DNA of 64,000 bases from CAYUYV01 sp964561475 (GTDB taxonomy: Bacteria; Pseudomonadota; Alphaproteobacteria; JAJFIK01). This document shows, piece after piece, positions 27,093 through 35,835 of the stretch. Below the pieces are notes generated by a model that ran no database searches, was not told where the DNA came from, and saw nothing but the letters and a program-made list of their open reading frames with translations. Both the position numbers and the translations under genes were made by a program. Each line of letters opens with the position of its first letter. The first letter of the stretch is position 1. The stretch lies in NCBI GenBank assembly GCA_964561475.1, contig CAZLPU010000001.1, forward strand, positions 62,001 to 126,000, in the 5' to 3' direction.

Positions 27093-27124
27093 AATGGCCG
27101 CGTTAATCCGACCACGCGGCCATT
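27093..27124. repeat. Perfect 11-bp inverted repeat
   Basis: AATGGCCGCGT (27093-27103) and ACGCGGCCATT (27114-27124) are exact reverse complements around a 10-nt centre. No T run follows on either strand, so it is not a standard terminator. It is GC-rich inside an AT-rich stretch, which makes it stand out as a structured RNA element or protein-binding site. Confidence 0.7.
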
Positions 27125-27633
27125 GAGTTATGGCAGGATTTCAAGGCACTTTGCCTGTCTGCTTTGTGTGCAGCTACCGCATTAACTGAGCGAGCCTGGG
27201 CCTGGACTAATTTGGCCGTCCGCAACGTTTCGCAGCGTTGCAGTAGTTGCGACCAATAGAGTCCAATTTTTCGAGATTTTCGAAAGGTAAGCGGAAGAAA
27301 AATGGGTTGACTGCTTCCAGCTGCTCTGTACCATTTTCGTCTCCATAACGTACAGCCTCACTGTGTCCCGCATCTTTGACAGAAGATATCGGGATTTCTC
27401 ACATCTCCTTTGAATGCGGGCAAAGTATCGCTGAGACCCATGCCCTAACCCAAGGGATGCAGGTGTGCACAACGGCTTGTGCGCTTAGAACGTTATCAGA
27501 CACAGCGGACACGGCAATACATCGTGCGCAAATTCATGCCACGAACTAAGAGAAGATTTGGCTGAGTACGCGTTTGAGAAAAGACAACGCGCATTTCGGC
27601 GATAATGAAAATTTTCCTAGCTTACAAAAGATT

Positions 27634-27656
27634 TCAGAAAGCTGTCAGCTTTCTGA
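27634..27656. repeat. Perfect 11-bp palindrome with 1-nt centre
   Basis: TCAGAAAGCTG (27634-27644) and CAGCTTTCTGA (27646-27656) flank a single T. With almost no loop it would form a cruciform or a dimeric protein site rather than an RNA hairpin. It lies near the right edge of the AT-rich island, where composition begins to return to normal. Confidence 0.65.
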
Positions 27657-28080
27657 GAGTTCTCTAATCGGGACAGATAGACTAGCCCATGGTCTTAAAG
27701 GGGGTCTATCGCCAAGTCAGTCAGTCCCTGAGAAGTGTTGGACAAGTTGGAAAAGGCCAGCAGCAGCACCTCGTAATGGGTTGTGGCGCATTGCAGATTC
27801 GCAAGGGGTGGGGCGAATCTGACGCCGTAATCTCTGCCCATCAGAAAGAAATGCGAGTTCCGGCAGCCCGCCGTTGCCTTCCCAATCGCCCTCAATCTTG
27901 TGTTCGACGGGCCATGTGAGGCGTGGCTGACGGGCTCAAGAAAAGCCACCTGACCATGAACCGGCTCTTTCCCCTTGGCTCCTGGAAAGGGGACTGCTCC
28001 AATCGTTGGGAAACCGTCTTGCCATCGACACGAAGAGACGGGCGAGCAAACAAGTCAAGAACATCCAAGGGGAGGGCAGC

Positions 28081-28884
28081 ATGGATTGCACGGGTAAGGT
28101 TGCGCTTGTTACAGGCGGCGGCGCAGGGATCGGCCGGGCTGCGTCGATCGCATTGGCCAGGGCGGGCGCCCATATTGTGGTCACGGACATTAATTTTGCG
28201 GACGCGCAAGGGACCGTCCAGATGATTGCCGCCGCCGGCGGCTCCGCCCGGGCGGCGCTGCTCGACGTGGTGTCCGAAGAAGAATGGGCGGCGATCTTGC
28301 AGTCGATCGTTGAAGGCGAGGGCGCACTGCATGTGCTGGTCAACAATGCGGGCATTGCCATCGGCGTGCCTGTCACGGAAATGAGTCTCACTGACTGGCG
28401 GCGCCAGAACGCCATCAACCTTGATGGTGTCTTCCTTGGCACCAAACACGCCATACCACTCATGGCGGCAAGCGGCGGCGGGTCGATCATCAATATCTCC
28501 TCGGTGGCCGGGCTCCAGGGCGCGGCAGGGCTGGCAGGTTACTGCGCGACCAAGGGTGGCGTGCGCCTCTTCACCAAGGCCGTCGCCTTGGAGTGCGCGG
28601 CGGGCGGCACGAATATCCGGGTCAATTCGGTTCATCCGGGAATCATTGATACGGATATCTGGACCAAGGAAATTGCCGGGCTCGTGGAAAGCGGGATGCC
28701 CGGTCTGGAGTCCCCACGCGCCAACCGGGTGGACATTGAAGCGGCCAGCGCGATTTCCGTCCCCGGAGGCAGACCCGGACTTCCGGAAGAAGTGGCAGCC
28801 GGGATCGTTTTTCTCGCATCCGATGCCTCCAGTTACATGACCGGGACCGAGATGGTGATCGATCACGGCCTGTCGGCAAGTTAG
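28081..28884 (+). CDS. Short-chain dehydrogenase/reductase (SDR)
   Basis: A 267-residue classical SDR, an NAD(P)-dependent alcohol/ketone oxidoreductase. The cofactor motif TGGGAGIG is at residues 11-18, the structural NNAG motif near 88, and the catalytic set is Ser141, Tyr154 and Lys158 (YCATK). HPGIIDTDIW follows, and the C-terminus has SDASSYMTGTEMVIDHG. The start is the ATG at 28081 after a GGGGAGGG site. It resembles cyclopentanol/cyclohexanol or hydroxysteroid dehydrogenases, which feed Baeyer-Villiger monooxygenases, but the substrate is not determined. The TetR gene begins 32 nt downstream on the same strand and probably controls it. Confidence 0.88.
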   Translation: MDCTGKVALVTGGGAGIGRAASIALARAGAHIVVTDINFADAQGTVQMIAAAGGSARAALLDVVSEEEWAAILQSIVEGEGALHVLVNNAGIAIGVPVTEMSLTDWRRQNAINLDGVFLGTKHAIPLMAASGGGSIINISSVAGLQGAAGLAGYCATKGGVRLFTKAVALECAAGGTNIRVNSVHPGIIDTDIWTKEIAGLVESGMPGLESPRANRVDIEAASAISVPGGRPGLPEEVAAGIVFLASDASSYMTGTEMVIDHGLSAS

Positions 28885-28916
28885 AGGTGTGGGTGGTTGA
28901 ATAGAAACCGGCGGGC

Positions 28917-29543
28917 ATGACACGGCAGAAAAAACGCCATCACCACGGAGACCTGAAACGGGCGCTTCTCGACAAAGCCGAGGAGCACCTGGCGGAGATG
29001 GCGCCCGGTGAGCTCAGCCTGCGGAAGATATCAACCGATGTCGGCGTGAGCATCACCGCGCCCTATGCCCATTTTCCGACAAAGGATGACCTGCTGGTCG
29101 CGCTCGCCGTGCGGGGGTTCACCCGTCTGCGCATCTCCATGCTGGACTCCCTCGAAGGAGGACAAAATGGGCGGCCGGACAGTCAGCGCGAGGCCCTGGA
29201 ACGGCTGGCCCTCACCTATCTCCGTTTTGCCGAGGCCTTCCCAGGGCTCTACCGCATCATGTTCCGGGACGGCATCAGCATCGGCCAGGACAATGAGTTG
29301 TCCCGGGCAGCCGATGCCGCTTTCGAGGTCCTGCACACGACCGTTTCCGCCTTGCCGCGCCGGGATGGTTTACCGGAGGTCAGGGAAGAAACGACCATTG
29401 CGGCCTGGGCCATGGTGCATGGCTTTGTCACCATCAAGAGTGACAACCGGGTCTCCAAAACCATGGAGCCCGGCTTCGATCCGGAGCGCTATGCCCGCCT
29501 CGCCGCCGCCTATGTGGCTGCGGGCCTGATCCGCGACTTGTAA
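28917..29543 (+). CDS. TetR family transcriptional regulator, WHG-type C-terminal domain
   Basis: A 208-residue repressor-type protein. The N-terminal helix-turn-helix spans about residues 30-56, with LSLRKISTDVGVS and APYAHFPTKDDLL, typical of TetR. The C-terminal ligand-binding region includes AWAMVHGFVTI, matching the WHG domain of a TetR subfamily. A basic, His-rich N-terminus (TRQKKRHHHGDLK) is common in this subgroup. It is co-directional with and close behind the SDR gene, so it probably regulates that operon in response to a small lipophilic ligand. Ligand and operator are unknown. Confidence 0.88.
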   Translation: MTRQKKRHHHGDLKRALLDKAEEHLAEMAPGELSLRKISTDVGVSITAPYAHFPTKDDLLVALAVRGFTRLRISMLDSLEGGQNGRPDSQREALERLALTYLRFAEAFPGLYRIMFRDGISIGQDNELSRAADAAFEVLHTTVSALPRRDGLPEVREETTIAAWAMVHGFVTIKSDNRVSKTMEPGFDPERYARLAAAYVAAGLIRDL

Positions 29544-29641
29544 GGCCACGAAGCCGTGAGCAGGCGGGAGAGTGGCTTGCCCCCTTTCGTTGGCCCGGCC
29601 ATGGTGGGTGCCAACCAGTGTCGCCACGGGATACCCTCACC

Positions 29642-31867
29642 ATGGATATGCAAATTCCCCTGACCCGCAGTCTTGTCTTGATCGGCGGCGGCCATGCCCA
29701 TGCGTTGGTCCTGCGCCAATGGGGCATGAAGCCCCTGCCCGGCGTACAGGTGACCCTGATCAATCCTGATCCATCGGCGCCATATACAGGCATGCTGCCT
29801 GGTCATCTGGCTGGACACTATGACCGTGAGGCACTGGACATAGATCTGGTGCGGCTGGCCCGCTTTGCCGGCGCACGCCTGGTTCTGGACCGGGCGACGG
29901 GCCTTGACCGCGGAGCCCGCCGGGTTCGCCTCGCAGGCAGGCCGGATATTCACTATGATGCTCTGTCCGTCGATGTGGGGATCACATCGGAAATGCCTTC
30001 CCTACCAGGATTTTCTGCTTACGGTGTGGCAGCCAAGCCGTTGGGGCTTCTGGCGGGCCGGTGGCGGGATTTTCTCGGTGCCGTTCGGGCCGGTGAAAAG
30101 GCGCCCGATGTCGTGATCATCGGTGCCGGGGTCGGTGGCGTGGAGATCGCCCTTGCCATGGCCCATCGGCTGACCACAGATGGCATCGAGAACGCCAGAG
30201 TTACACTTCTTGACTCCGGGCAGGGGCTGGCAGGTCTCGGGCCGGGTGCCCGCCGCGCGGTCACGGGGCGGCTGAAGGGCCTGGGCATTGCACTTTACAC
30301 GGATGTCCAGGTCACGAGCCTTCATGAGGATGGTGTGGTCTTGTCCTCAGGGGAGGTGTTGGCCTCTTCATTCACGGTCGGCTCTGCCGGGGCCCGGCCC
30401 CATGACTGGCTTTCGCAAACCGGGCTTGATCTGACCGGCGGCTTCATCACCGTGGACAACACCTTGTGTTCGGTCAGTGACAGGACCATTTTCGGGGCGG
30501 GTGATTGTGTGCATCTCTCCCATGCGCCCAGGCCTAAGGCTGGTGTCTATGCGGTCCGTGCCGCACCGGTCCTGTTTGCCAATCTACAGGCCCGCCTTTC
30601 AGGCGATTCTCTCCGGTCCTATTGGCCCCAACGGGATTATCTCAAGCTTATTTCCCTGGGCGAACAATCAGCAGTCGCCGACAAATTCGGGCTGCGTTTG
30701 GAAGGGGAGTGGGTCTGGCGGCTGAAAGATCGGATCGACCGGCGCTTCATGGAGAAATTCTCCACCCTTCCCAAAATGTCCCGACCGAAACTGCCGGCCC
30801 GAATTGCCGAGGGCGTCCGCGAGACATGGAATGGCGATCAGATGCCCTGTGCGGGCTGTGGGTCCAAAGTCGGCCCTGGGGCACTGAAAGGCGTGCTCCG
30901 CTCTCTGCCGGAACCGCACCGGGGTGATGTGGTCTCCAAAACCGGCGATGACGCCGCGATCCTGGATCTGCATGGCAGCCGCCAGGTGATCAGCACGGAT
31001 CATTTGCGCGCATTCACCGAGGACCCGTGGATGTTCGCCCGCATTGCGGCGATCCATGCCATGGGTGATATCTGGGCCATGGGCGCCCAGCCCCAGGCCG
31101 TCCTGGCATCGGTGGTCCTGCCTCGGATGAATGAGCGTCTCCAGAAGGAAATGCTCCAGGAAATCATGACCGGTGCCGCCGGGGTGGTCCGGGAGGCGGG
31201 AGCCGATCTGGTGGGGGGGCATACCACTCTGGGGGCGGAGCTTACCTTGGGGTTTACCGTGACCGGTCTCGCGAACCAGGCTCCGGTCCTTCTGTCCGGC
31301 GCCCGTCCGAGGGACGTGCTCATCCTGACCAAGCCCCTTGGGTCGGGGACGATCCTGGCCGGTGAAATGGCACTGAAGGCCCGGGGGGCCTGGGTAGAGA
31401 CTGCCCTTGCCTTTATGGCCCAGTCTCAGGGGGAGGCGGCGGCCATTCTGACCGGCTCCTCCGGAACCGGAACGCTCTCCAATGGAGGTCTTCCCGTAGC
31501 CCATGCCATGACTGATGTGACGGGCTTTGGTCTTGCTGGTCACCTTATGGGCATCCTGGAAGCATCCGGTATGGCCGCCCGGTTGGATCTGGATGCGGTA
31601 TGCTTCATGGAGGGGGCTGTGGCCCTGGCGTCCCAAGAGGTTCGGTCCACCCTGTATCCTGCGAACCGGACTGCGATCGATGCCGTGAGCTGTCCCGATG
31701 ATCCGCGCGCCCATCTCCTCTTCGATCCCCAGACCGCAGGCGGGTTGCTGGCCGCCGTGGCCCAGGAGCACTGTGACGGCATGTTGGACCGATTGAGGGA
31801 GGCGGGCTACACCGCCGCCTGCATCGGCGTGATCAAGCCTGGACCACCTTTTCTGACCGTCGACTGA
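29642..31867 (+). CDS. selD: Selenide, water dikinase (SelD) fused to an N-terminal FAD oxidoreductase
   Basis: A 741-residue fusion. Residues 1-370 form a pyridine-nucleotide-disulfide/NDH-2-like FAD domain (LVLIGGGHAHA at the start, GAGVGGVEIALAMAH in the middle, GAGDCVHL near residue 285). From about residue 400 the protein is SelD, which makes selenophosphate from selenide and ATP. It contains MPCAGCGSKVGPG with Cys instead of selenocysteine, KTGDDAAIL, and DVTGFGLAGHL. Such fusions are known in proteobacteria; the oxidoreductase is thought to handle selenium delivery or redox. ATG 29642 is chosen; GTG 29618 is in frame. Its 3' end overlaps the convergent SelU gene by 35 bp, and together they support 2-selenouridine in tRNA. 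Confidence 0.93.
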   Translation: MDMQIPLTRSLVLIGGGHAHALVLRQWGMKPLPGVQVTLINPDPSAPYTGMLPGHLAGHYDREALDIDLVRLARFAGARLVLDRATGLDRGARRVRLAGRPDIHYDALSVDVGITSEMPSLPGFSAYGVAAKPLGLLAGRWRDFLGAVRAGEKAPDVVIIGAGVGGVEIALAMAHRLTTDGIENARVTLLDSGQGLAGLGPGARRAVTGRLKGLGIALYTDVQVTSLHEDGVVLSSGEVLASSFTVGSAGARPHDWLSQTGLDLTGGFITVDNTLCSVSDRTIFGAGDCVHLSHAPRPKAGVYAVRAAPVLFANLQARLSGDSLRSYWPQRDYLKLISLGEQSAVADKFGLRLEGEWVWRLKDRIDRRFMEKFSTLPKMSRPKLPARIAEGVRETWNGDQMPCAGCGSKVGPGALKGVLRSLPEPHRGDVVSKTGDDAAILDLHGSRQVISTDHLRAFTEDPWMFARIAAIHAMGDIWAMGAQPQAVLASVVLPRMNERLQKEMLQEIMTGAAGVVREAGADLVGGHTTLGAELTLGFTVTGLANQAPVLLSGARPRDVLILTKPLGSGTILAGEMALKARGAWVETALAFMAQSQGEAAAILTGSSGTGTLSNGGLPVAHAMTDVTGFGLAGHLMGILEASGMAARLDLDAVCFMEGAVALASQEVRSTLYPANRTAIDAVSCPDDPRAHLLFDPQTAGGLLAAVAQEHCDGMLDRLREAGYTAACIGVIKPGPPFLTVD

Positions 31868-32942
31868 TTTTACCGGACTCAGGCACTTTTGACAGGCGCC
31901 CGATCACCTCTTCGATGCGCTCCATGCTCTCTGTGAGGCCATCCGGTGTCAGACGGTCAAGCCGCACATCTTTATGTTCTGTTTGCGGAGCACGGCGACG
32001 GGATTTGGCATAGCGGGGGTCATAATGATCCGCCATCAGTTCCCGCGCCAGGGTTTCATAGGCCCCGGCTGCGACAAGCCCTTCCCAGCGGGCGACCCGC
32101 TCCCCGCCCTGCATGGGCTTCAAGGCCGCAATCGGAGCAAGCAGTGTTTCCGGCGCAGCGGTCAGGTCCGCATAGGCCCGAACCAGATACCGGGCCCGCT
32201 CATCAAGCGGGGCATGCAGACGGATCCGCGGCGCCCGCCCCATGGCCTCCCACAGGGAAGGCGGCACATGGCAGGATCCGATCTTGTTGGACTCCGCCTC
32301 GAGAAGGACCGGACGGCTGGGATCGAGAGCAGCGAGGGCGCAGGCGAGCTGTCCGTCAAAAATCTTCTGGGTGGGCTGTTCCGGTGTCATCGCACCGAAG
32401 ACCGATCCTCTGTGGCCAGACAGACCTTCCAGATCGATCACCTGATGACCACGGGCTGCCAACATGGCGAGGATCTCGGTTTTTGCGGTGCCTGTGTTGC
32501 CATCAAGCAGGATGAACCGGTGGGGCAGGGGATTGTCATGAACCGCCGCGACCACAAGCCGCCGGTAACTGCGGTAGCCTCCCTCCAATGTGTCAACCCG
32601 CCAGCCTATCTGGGCGAGGATTGATGCGAAGGACCCGGAGCGTTGCCCGCCGCGCCAGCAATAGACCAGGGGACGCCAGGCCCCATCCTTTTGGCTCAAA
32701 GGTCCCTCCAGGTGGGCCGCCGCATTCCGGGAAACATGAGCCGCGCCAATTTTGCGGGCCAGAAACCGGTCCACCTGGGTGTAGATGGTGCCAACTTCCG
32801 CCCGTTCCTCATTGGAGAGCACCGGCAGACTGACGGCCCCCGGCACATGATCCTCGGCATACTCCGCCGGCGACCGGACATCGATCAGGTCGTCAAAGGG
32901 CAGAGCGGAAAGCATGGTCAGACTGGTGAGAGCAATGGGCAT
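31833..32942 (-). CDS. selU: tRNA 2-selenouridine synthase (SelU/MnmH)
   Basis: A 369-residue enzyme that replaces sulfur with selenium in 2-thiouridine at the tRNA wobble position, using selenophosphate. An N-terminal rhodanese domain carries the catalytic cysteine in LVYCWRGGQRS (Cys95). A P-loop GNTGTAKT (148-155) and a DLEGLSGHRGS segment follow, both characteristic of SelU. Length is as expected. The start ATG has GGGGTAAAA upstream. It converges with the SelD fusion and their 3' ends overlap by 35 bp, which may produce antisense pairing of the mRNAs. No selA, selB or selC was seen, so selenium use here may be confined to tRNA, at least within this window. Confidence 0.93.
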   Translation of the reverse strand: MPIALTSLTMLSALPFDDLIDVRSPAEYAEDHVPGAVSLPVLSNEERAEVGTIYTQVDRFLARKIGAAHVSRNAAAHLEGPLSQKDGAWRPLVYCWRGGQRSGSFASILAQIGWRVDTLEGGYRSYRRLVVAAVHDNPLPHRFILLDGNTGTAKTEILAMLAARGHQVIDLEGLSGHRGSVFGAMTPEQPTQKIFDGQLACALAALDPSRPVLLEAESNKIGSCHVPPSLWEAMGRAPRIRLHAPLDERARYLVRAYADLTAAPETLLAPIAALKPMQGGERVARWEGLVAAGAYETLARELMADHYDPRYAKSRRRAPQTEHKDVRLDRLTPDGLTESMERIEEVIGRLSKVPESGKISRRSEKVVQA

Positions 32943-33026
32943 TCCGGCTTTTACCCCGGACGGGCACGGGAGGCAAAGACCGTGGTTGGCCCATGCGGTG
33001 CTGCCCTCAAACCCTGTATGTCCGCG

Positions 33027-33959
33027 TCAATCCGAGGACGAAACGCCGCGCGCTCCGATCCGTTTGGCCACTCGTGCGCCCCATAACAGGATCGGACCCA
33101 CAATCACCGCGAGGGCGAAGGTGCTGACAAAGGTCCTGAAAACATAGCTGAGGGTGGTCATGCCGTAATTGTCTTCATTCACGGCAAGAGGGGAAATGGT
33201 GCAGCCGAAGACATCGTCGTAAATGTCTACGGTGATGCCCCGCAGGAATTCATTGATCCAATACCGTTGCACGAGGTCATCGACACTCTGGGGTGCCAGC
33301 ATCGGGGAATAGCCGGTTTCGTTTTTGAAGCCAAACCCGATGGAATTCAGGTAAGCGGTGCACGCATTATCCGTGTCGTCACTGGAGAATTGGCCCGTGC
33401 GTTCGGCCAATTCTATGGCCTGGGAGGCCGTCATCTGCCCCGAGGTATCGGCGGTATAGTCATAGGTGTTTTCGAGGGCGAGTGTATGGGGCAATGCGGC
33501 AAGCAGCGGCAGGGCAAGCACCGAGCACAGGGCCGCGAGGTATGACCTCATGCTGATGACCCGGTTTGTGTTGATGTAATACTCGATGATGTAGGAGGCC
33601 GGGATCACGGCAATGGGCGACAGGAAGATGATGAAGCCGTAAATCAGTCCTGTGGTGTAGCCGAACTGGTCCCTGGCGTCCTGGTCGGGAAGAAACAGAC
33701 TGGCGATCACGACAAGGATGACCATCAGGATGAACAGGGCCGCGGAGGCGGGAATGTAATAGAGACCGAACCTGTTGCGCAGCCGGCTTGCGGCATTGGT
33801 GCTGTGCTGGGTCCGCCAGCGATCATACGCATCGGACTTGTAGAGCCTGGATCGTGTCCAGGCAATCAGCAGGCGGATTGGGGCCGCCATGACCCAGGTT
33901 ACGATATACAGGAAGATGGCGAACGAGATGCCGGATATGGCAAAGAACAGGTTGTACAT
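33027..33959 (-). CDS. Integral membrane protein of unknown function
   Basis: A 310-residue membrane protein. Hydrophobic segments lie near residues 3-33, 65-88, 98-125 and 135-155. A hydrophilic loop of about 110 residues follows, with two cysteines (DNACTAYL and VFGCTISP) that could form a disulfide if the loop is periplasmic. A final membrane helix near residue 275 (FVSTFALAVIVGPILLWGARV) precedes a basic C-terminus. I do not recognise a family. The start ATG at 33959 has a GAGGGGG site; the frame extends upstream without one. It lies downstream of fhs on the same strand with a 76-nt gap. Confidence 0.72.
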   Translation of the reverse strand: MYNLFFAISGISFAIFLYIVTWVMAAPIRLLIAWTRSRLYKSDAYDRWRTQHSTNAASRLRNRFGLYYIPASAALFILMVILVVIASLFLPDQDARDQFGYTTGLIYGFIIFLSPIAVIPASYIIEYYINTNRVISMRSYLAALCSVLALPLLAALPHTLALENTYDYTADTSGQMTASQAIELAERTGQFSSDDTDNACTAYLNSIGFGFKNETGYSPMLAPQSVDDLVQRYWINEFLRGITVDIYDDVFGCTISPLAVNEDNYGMTTLSYVFRTFVSTFALAVIVGPILLWGARVAKRIGARGVSSSD

Positions 33960-34035
33960 GGAAAGCCCCCTCATCCTGAACTGACCAAGCCCGCGCGGGC
34001 CAGCGCGGGCCAGCCGGTTTGCAACCGCCGGGCCG

Positions 34036-35742
34036 CTATGACAGGCCCAGTATCTGTCCTTCCTTATCAAGACCGATATGGATCGCTGCCGGTTGGCGGG
34101 GCAGTCCCGGCATGGTCATGATATCTCCGCAGATGACCACGACGAACCCGGCCCCTGCCGCAAGCCGCGCCTCCCGGACAGGCAGGATATGGCCTTCCGG
34201 CGCACCAAGGACTGTGGGATCGGCGGAAAAGCCATACTGAGTCTTGGCGATACAGACCGGGAGCGAGCCGAAGCCCAGGTCCTCGAAATCCTGAAAAGCC
34301 TTGGCCGCGGTATCGCTGACCGCCAGATCGCCTGCGCCGTAGATGGACTGGGCAACGGTGCGGACTTTCTCCACCAGGGGCATCTCGTCCGGATAAAGCA
34401 GGGTAACCTCCGCAGGCCCCGCCTCAAGGGTTGCCATGACCGCCCGGGCCAGTTCTTCCGCACCCGCACCGCCTTCCGCCCAATGGCGGGCCGGAACGGC
34501 TTTCACATCCAGACCGGCGCAAATCTCCAGAAGGGCCTCGACCTCCAGGTCCGTGTCACCGGAGAAATGGTTGATGGCGACCACGGGCGTGAGACCGAAC
34601 CGGCGCAGATTGGCAATATGCCGGGTGAGGTTGGCCGCACCGGCTTTCAAGGCCGCGACATTCTCTTGTGCCAGATCACCCTTGGCCACACCGCCCTGCA
34701 TTTTCAGGGCCCGAACCGTGCACACAAGCACCACCGCATCCGGGCGCAAGCCGGACTGGCGGCATTTGACGTTGAGGAATTTCTCCGCACCAAGATCCGC
34801 GCCGAAGCCCGCTTCCGTCACCACGACCTCATTGAGAGCCAGTGCCGCTTTCGTGGCCATGACCGAATTGCAGCCATGGGCAATGTTGGCGAAAGGCCCA
34901 CCATGGATGAACGCGGGGCTGTGCTCGATGCTCTGCACCAGATTGGGCTGGAGGGCATCCTTCAGCAGCACGGCCATGGCACCATCCGCCTGGAGATCTT
35001 TGGCGGTCACGGGGCTTTTGTCTCTCCGCCGGGCCACGATCATCCGCCCAAGGCGCTCCTGGAGGTCCTTGAGGTCTTCCGCCAGGCACAGAATGGCCAT
35101 CACTTCCGAGGCCACGGTGATGTCGAAACCGTCTTCCCGGGGCACTCCGTGGGCCGGTCCGCCAAGGCCGGTTACCGTCTGGCGCAGGGCTCGATCGTTC
35201 ATGTCCATGACCCGTTTCCAGGTCACCCGCCTCGGATCGATGTTCAGCGCATTGCCCCAGTGCAGGTGATTGTCGAGCATGGCCGCCAACAGATTATGGG
35301 CCGCGGTGATGGCGTGAAAATCTCCGTTGAAATGAAGATTGATGTCCTCCATCGGCAGAACCTGGGCGCGCCCGCCTCCTGCCGCTCCACCTTTCATCCC
35401 GAAACAGGGACCGAGAGATGGCTCCCGCAGGCAGACCGTGGCGCGCACGCCGATCCGGTTCAGCCCGTCATTCAGGCCCACGCTGGTGGTGGTCTTGCCT
35501 TCACCCGCCGGAGTTGGCGTGACAGCGGTGACCAGCACAAGTTTGCCCCTCGGCCTGTCTTTCAGTGAGCCGATGAACTCCTGGGACACCTTGGCCTTGT
35601 GGTGGCCATAGGGGATCAGAGCCTCTGCGGGCATGCCGAGTTTGTCCGATGCCAGATCAAGAATCGGACGCATTGTGGCGGCCCGGGCGATCTCGATATC
35701 CGGCGCGCCGGGGGCGGGGAGGGCATCCTGTCCAGTGGTCAT
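34036..35742 (-). CDS. fhs: Formate--tetrahydrofolate ligase
   Basis: A 568-residue enzyme that makes 10-formyltetrahydrofolate from formate, ATP and tetrahydrofolate, feeding one-carbon units to purine or serine metabolism. The nucleotide-binding segment VTPTPAGEGKTT is near residue 70. Other conserved parts are LREPSLGPCFGMKGGAAGGG, EDINLHFNGDFHAITAAHNLL, and GPFANIAHGCNSV. Length fits the family (about 555-580). The ATG at 35742 is preferred because AAGGATC is about 10 nt upstream; the open frame starts at a TTG at 35763. No other folate genes are adjacent, so it is probably a stand-alone assimilation enzyme for formate released by catabolism. Confidence 0.95.
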   Translation of the reverse strand: MTTGQDALPAPGAPDIEIARAATMRPILDLASDKLGMPAEALIPYGHHKAKVSQEFIGSLKDRPRGKLVLVTAVTPTPAGEGKTTTSVGLNDGLNRIGVRATVCLREPSLGPCFGMKGGAAGGGRAQVLPMEDINLHFNGDFHAITAAHNLLAAMLDNHLHWGNALNIDPRRVTWKRVMDMNDRALRQTVTGLGGPAHGVPREDGFDITVASEVMAILCLAEDLKDLQERLGRMIVARRRDKSPVTAKDLQADGAMAVLLKDALQPNLVQSIEHSPAFIHGGPFANIAHGCNSVMATKAALALNEVVVTEAGFGADLGAEKFLNVKCRQSGLRPDAVVLVCTVRALKMQGGVAKGDLAQENVAALKAGAANLTRHIANLRRFGLTPVVAINHFSGDTDLEVEALLEICAGLDVKAVPARHWAEGGAGAEELARAVMATLEAGPAEVTLLYPDEMPLVEKVRTVAQSIYGAGDLAVSDTAAKAFQDFEDLGFGSLPVCIAKTQYGFSADPTVLGAPEGHILPVREARLAAGAGFVVVICGDIMTMPGLPRQPAAIHIGLDKEGQILGLS

Positions 35743-35835
35743 GGCAATCGTTGATCCTTGCAATGCTGGTCCGGCTTCCGTTTCGAAGCCGGATCGAGGC
35801 CGATTTATTTTGTATGCGTAGGAATGGGCGTCTGT

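Larger units (their letters stand above)
26814..28080. other. Long AT-rich non-coding region with strong hairpins
   Basis: About 1.27 kb without a convincing gene. Minus-strand frames at 27182-27472 and 27695-27949 and the plus-strand frame at 27574-27822 lack ribosome sites and family resemblance. Three strong hairpins (26921, 27093, 27634) are listed separately. Composition is AT-rich up to about 27700 and then returns to host-like values. No tRNA, integrase, transposase or clear terminal inverted repeat was seen. A degraded mobile element or non-coding RNA genes are possible. Confidence 0.5.

Noticed and set aside
27182..27472. A 96-codon minus-strand frame upstream of the orphan terminator
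   Set aside because: It starts with GTG without a ribosome site, and its sequence shows no domain pattern.
27695..27949. An 84-codon minus-strand frame and an overlapping plus-strand frame near the end of the AT-rich island
   Set aside because: They could be remnants of a mobile element, but no transposase motif, DDE residue set or terminal repeat supports this.
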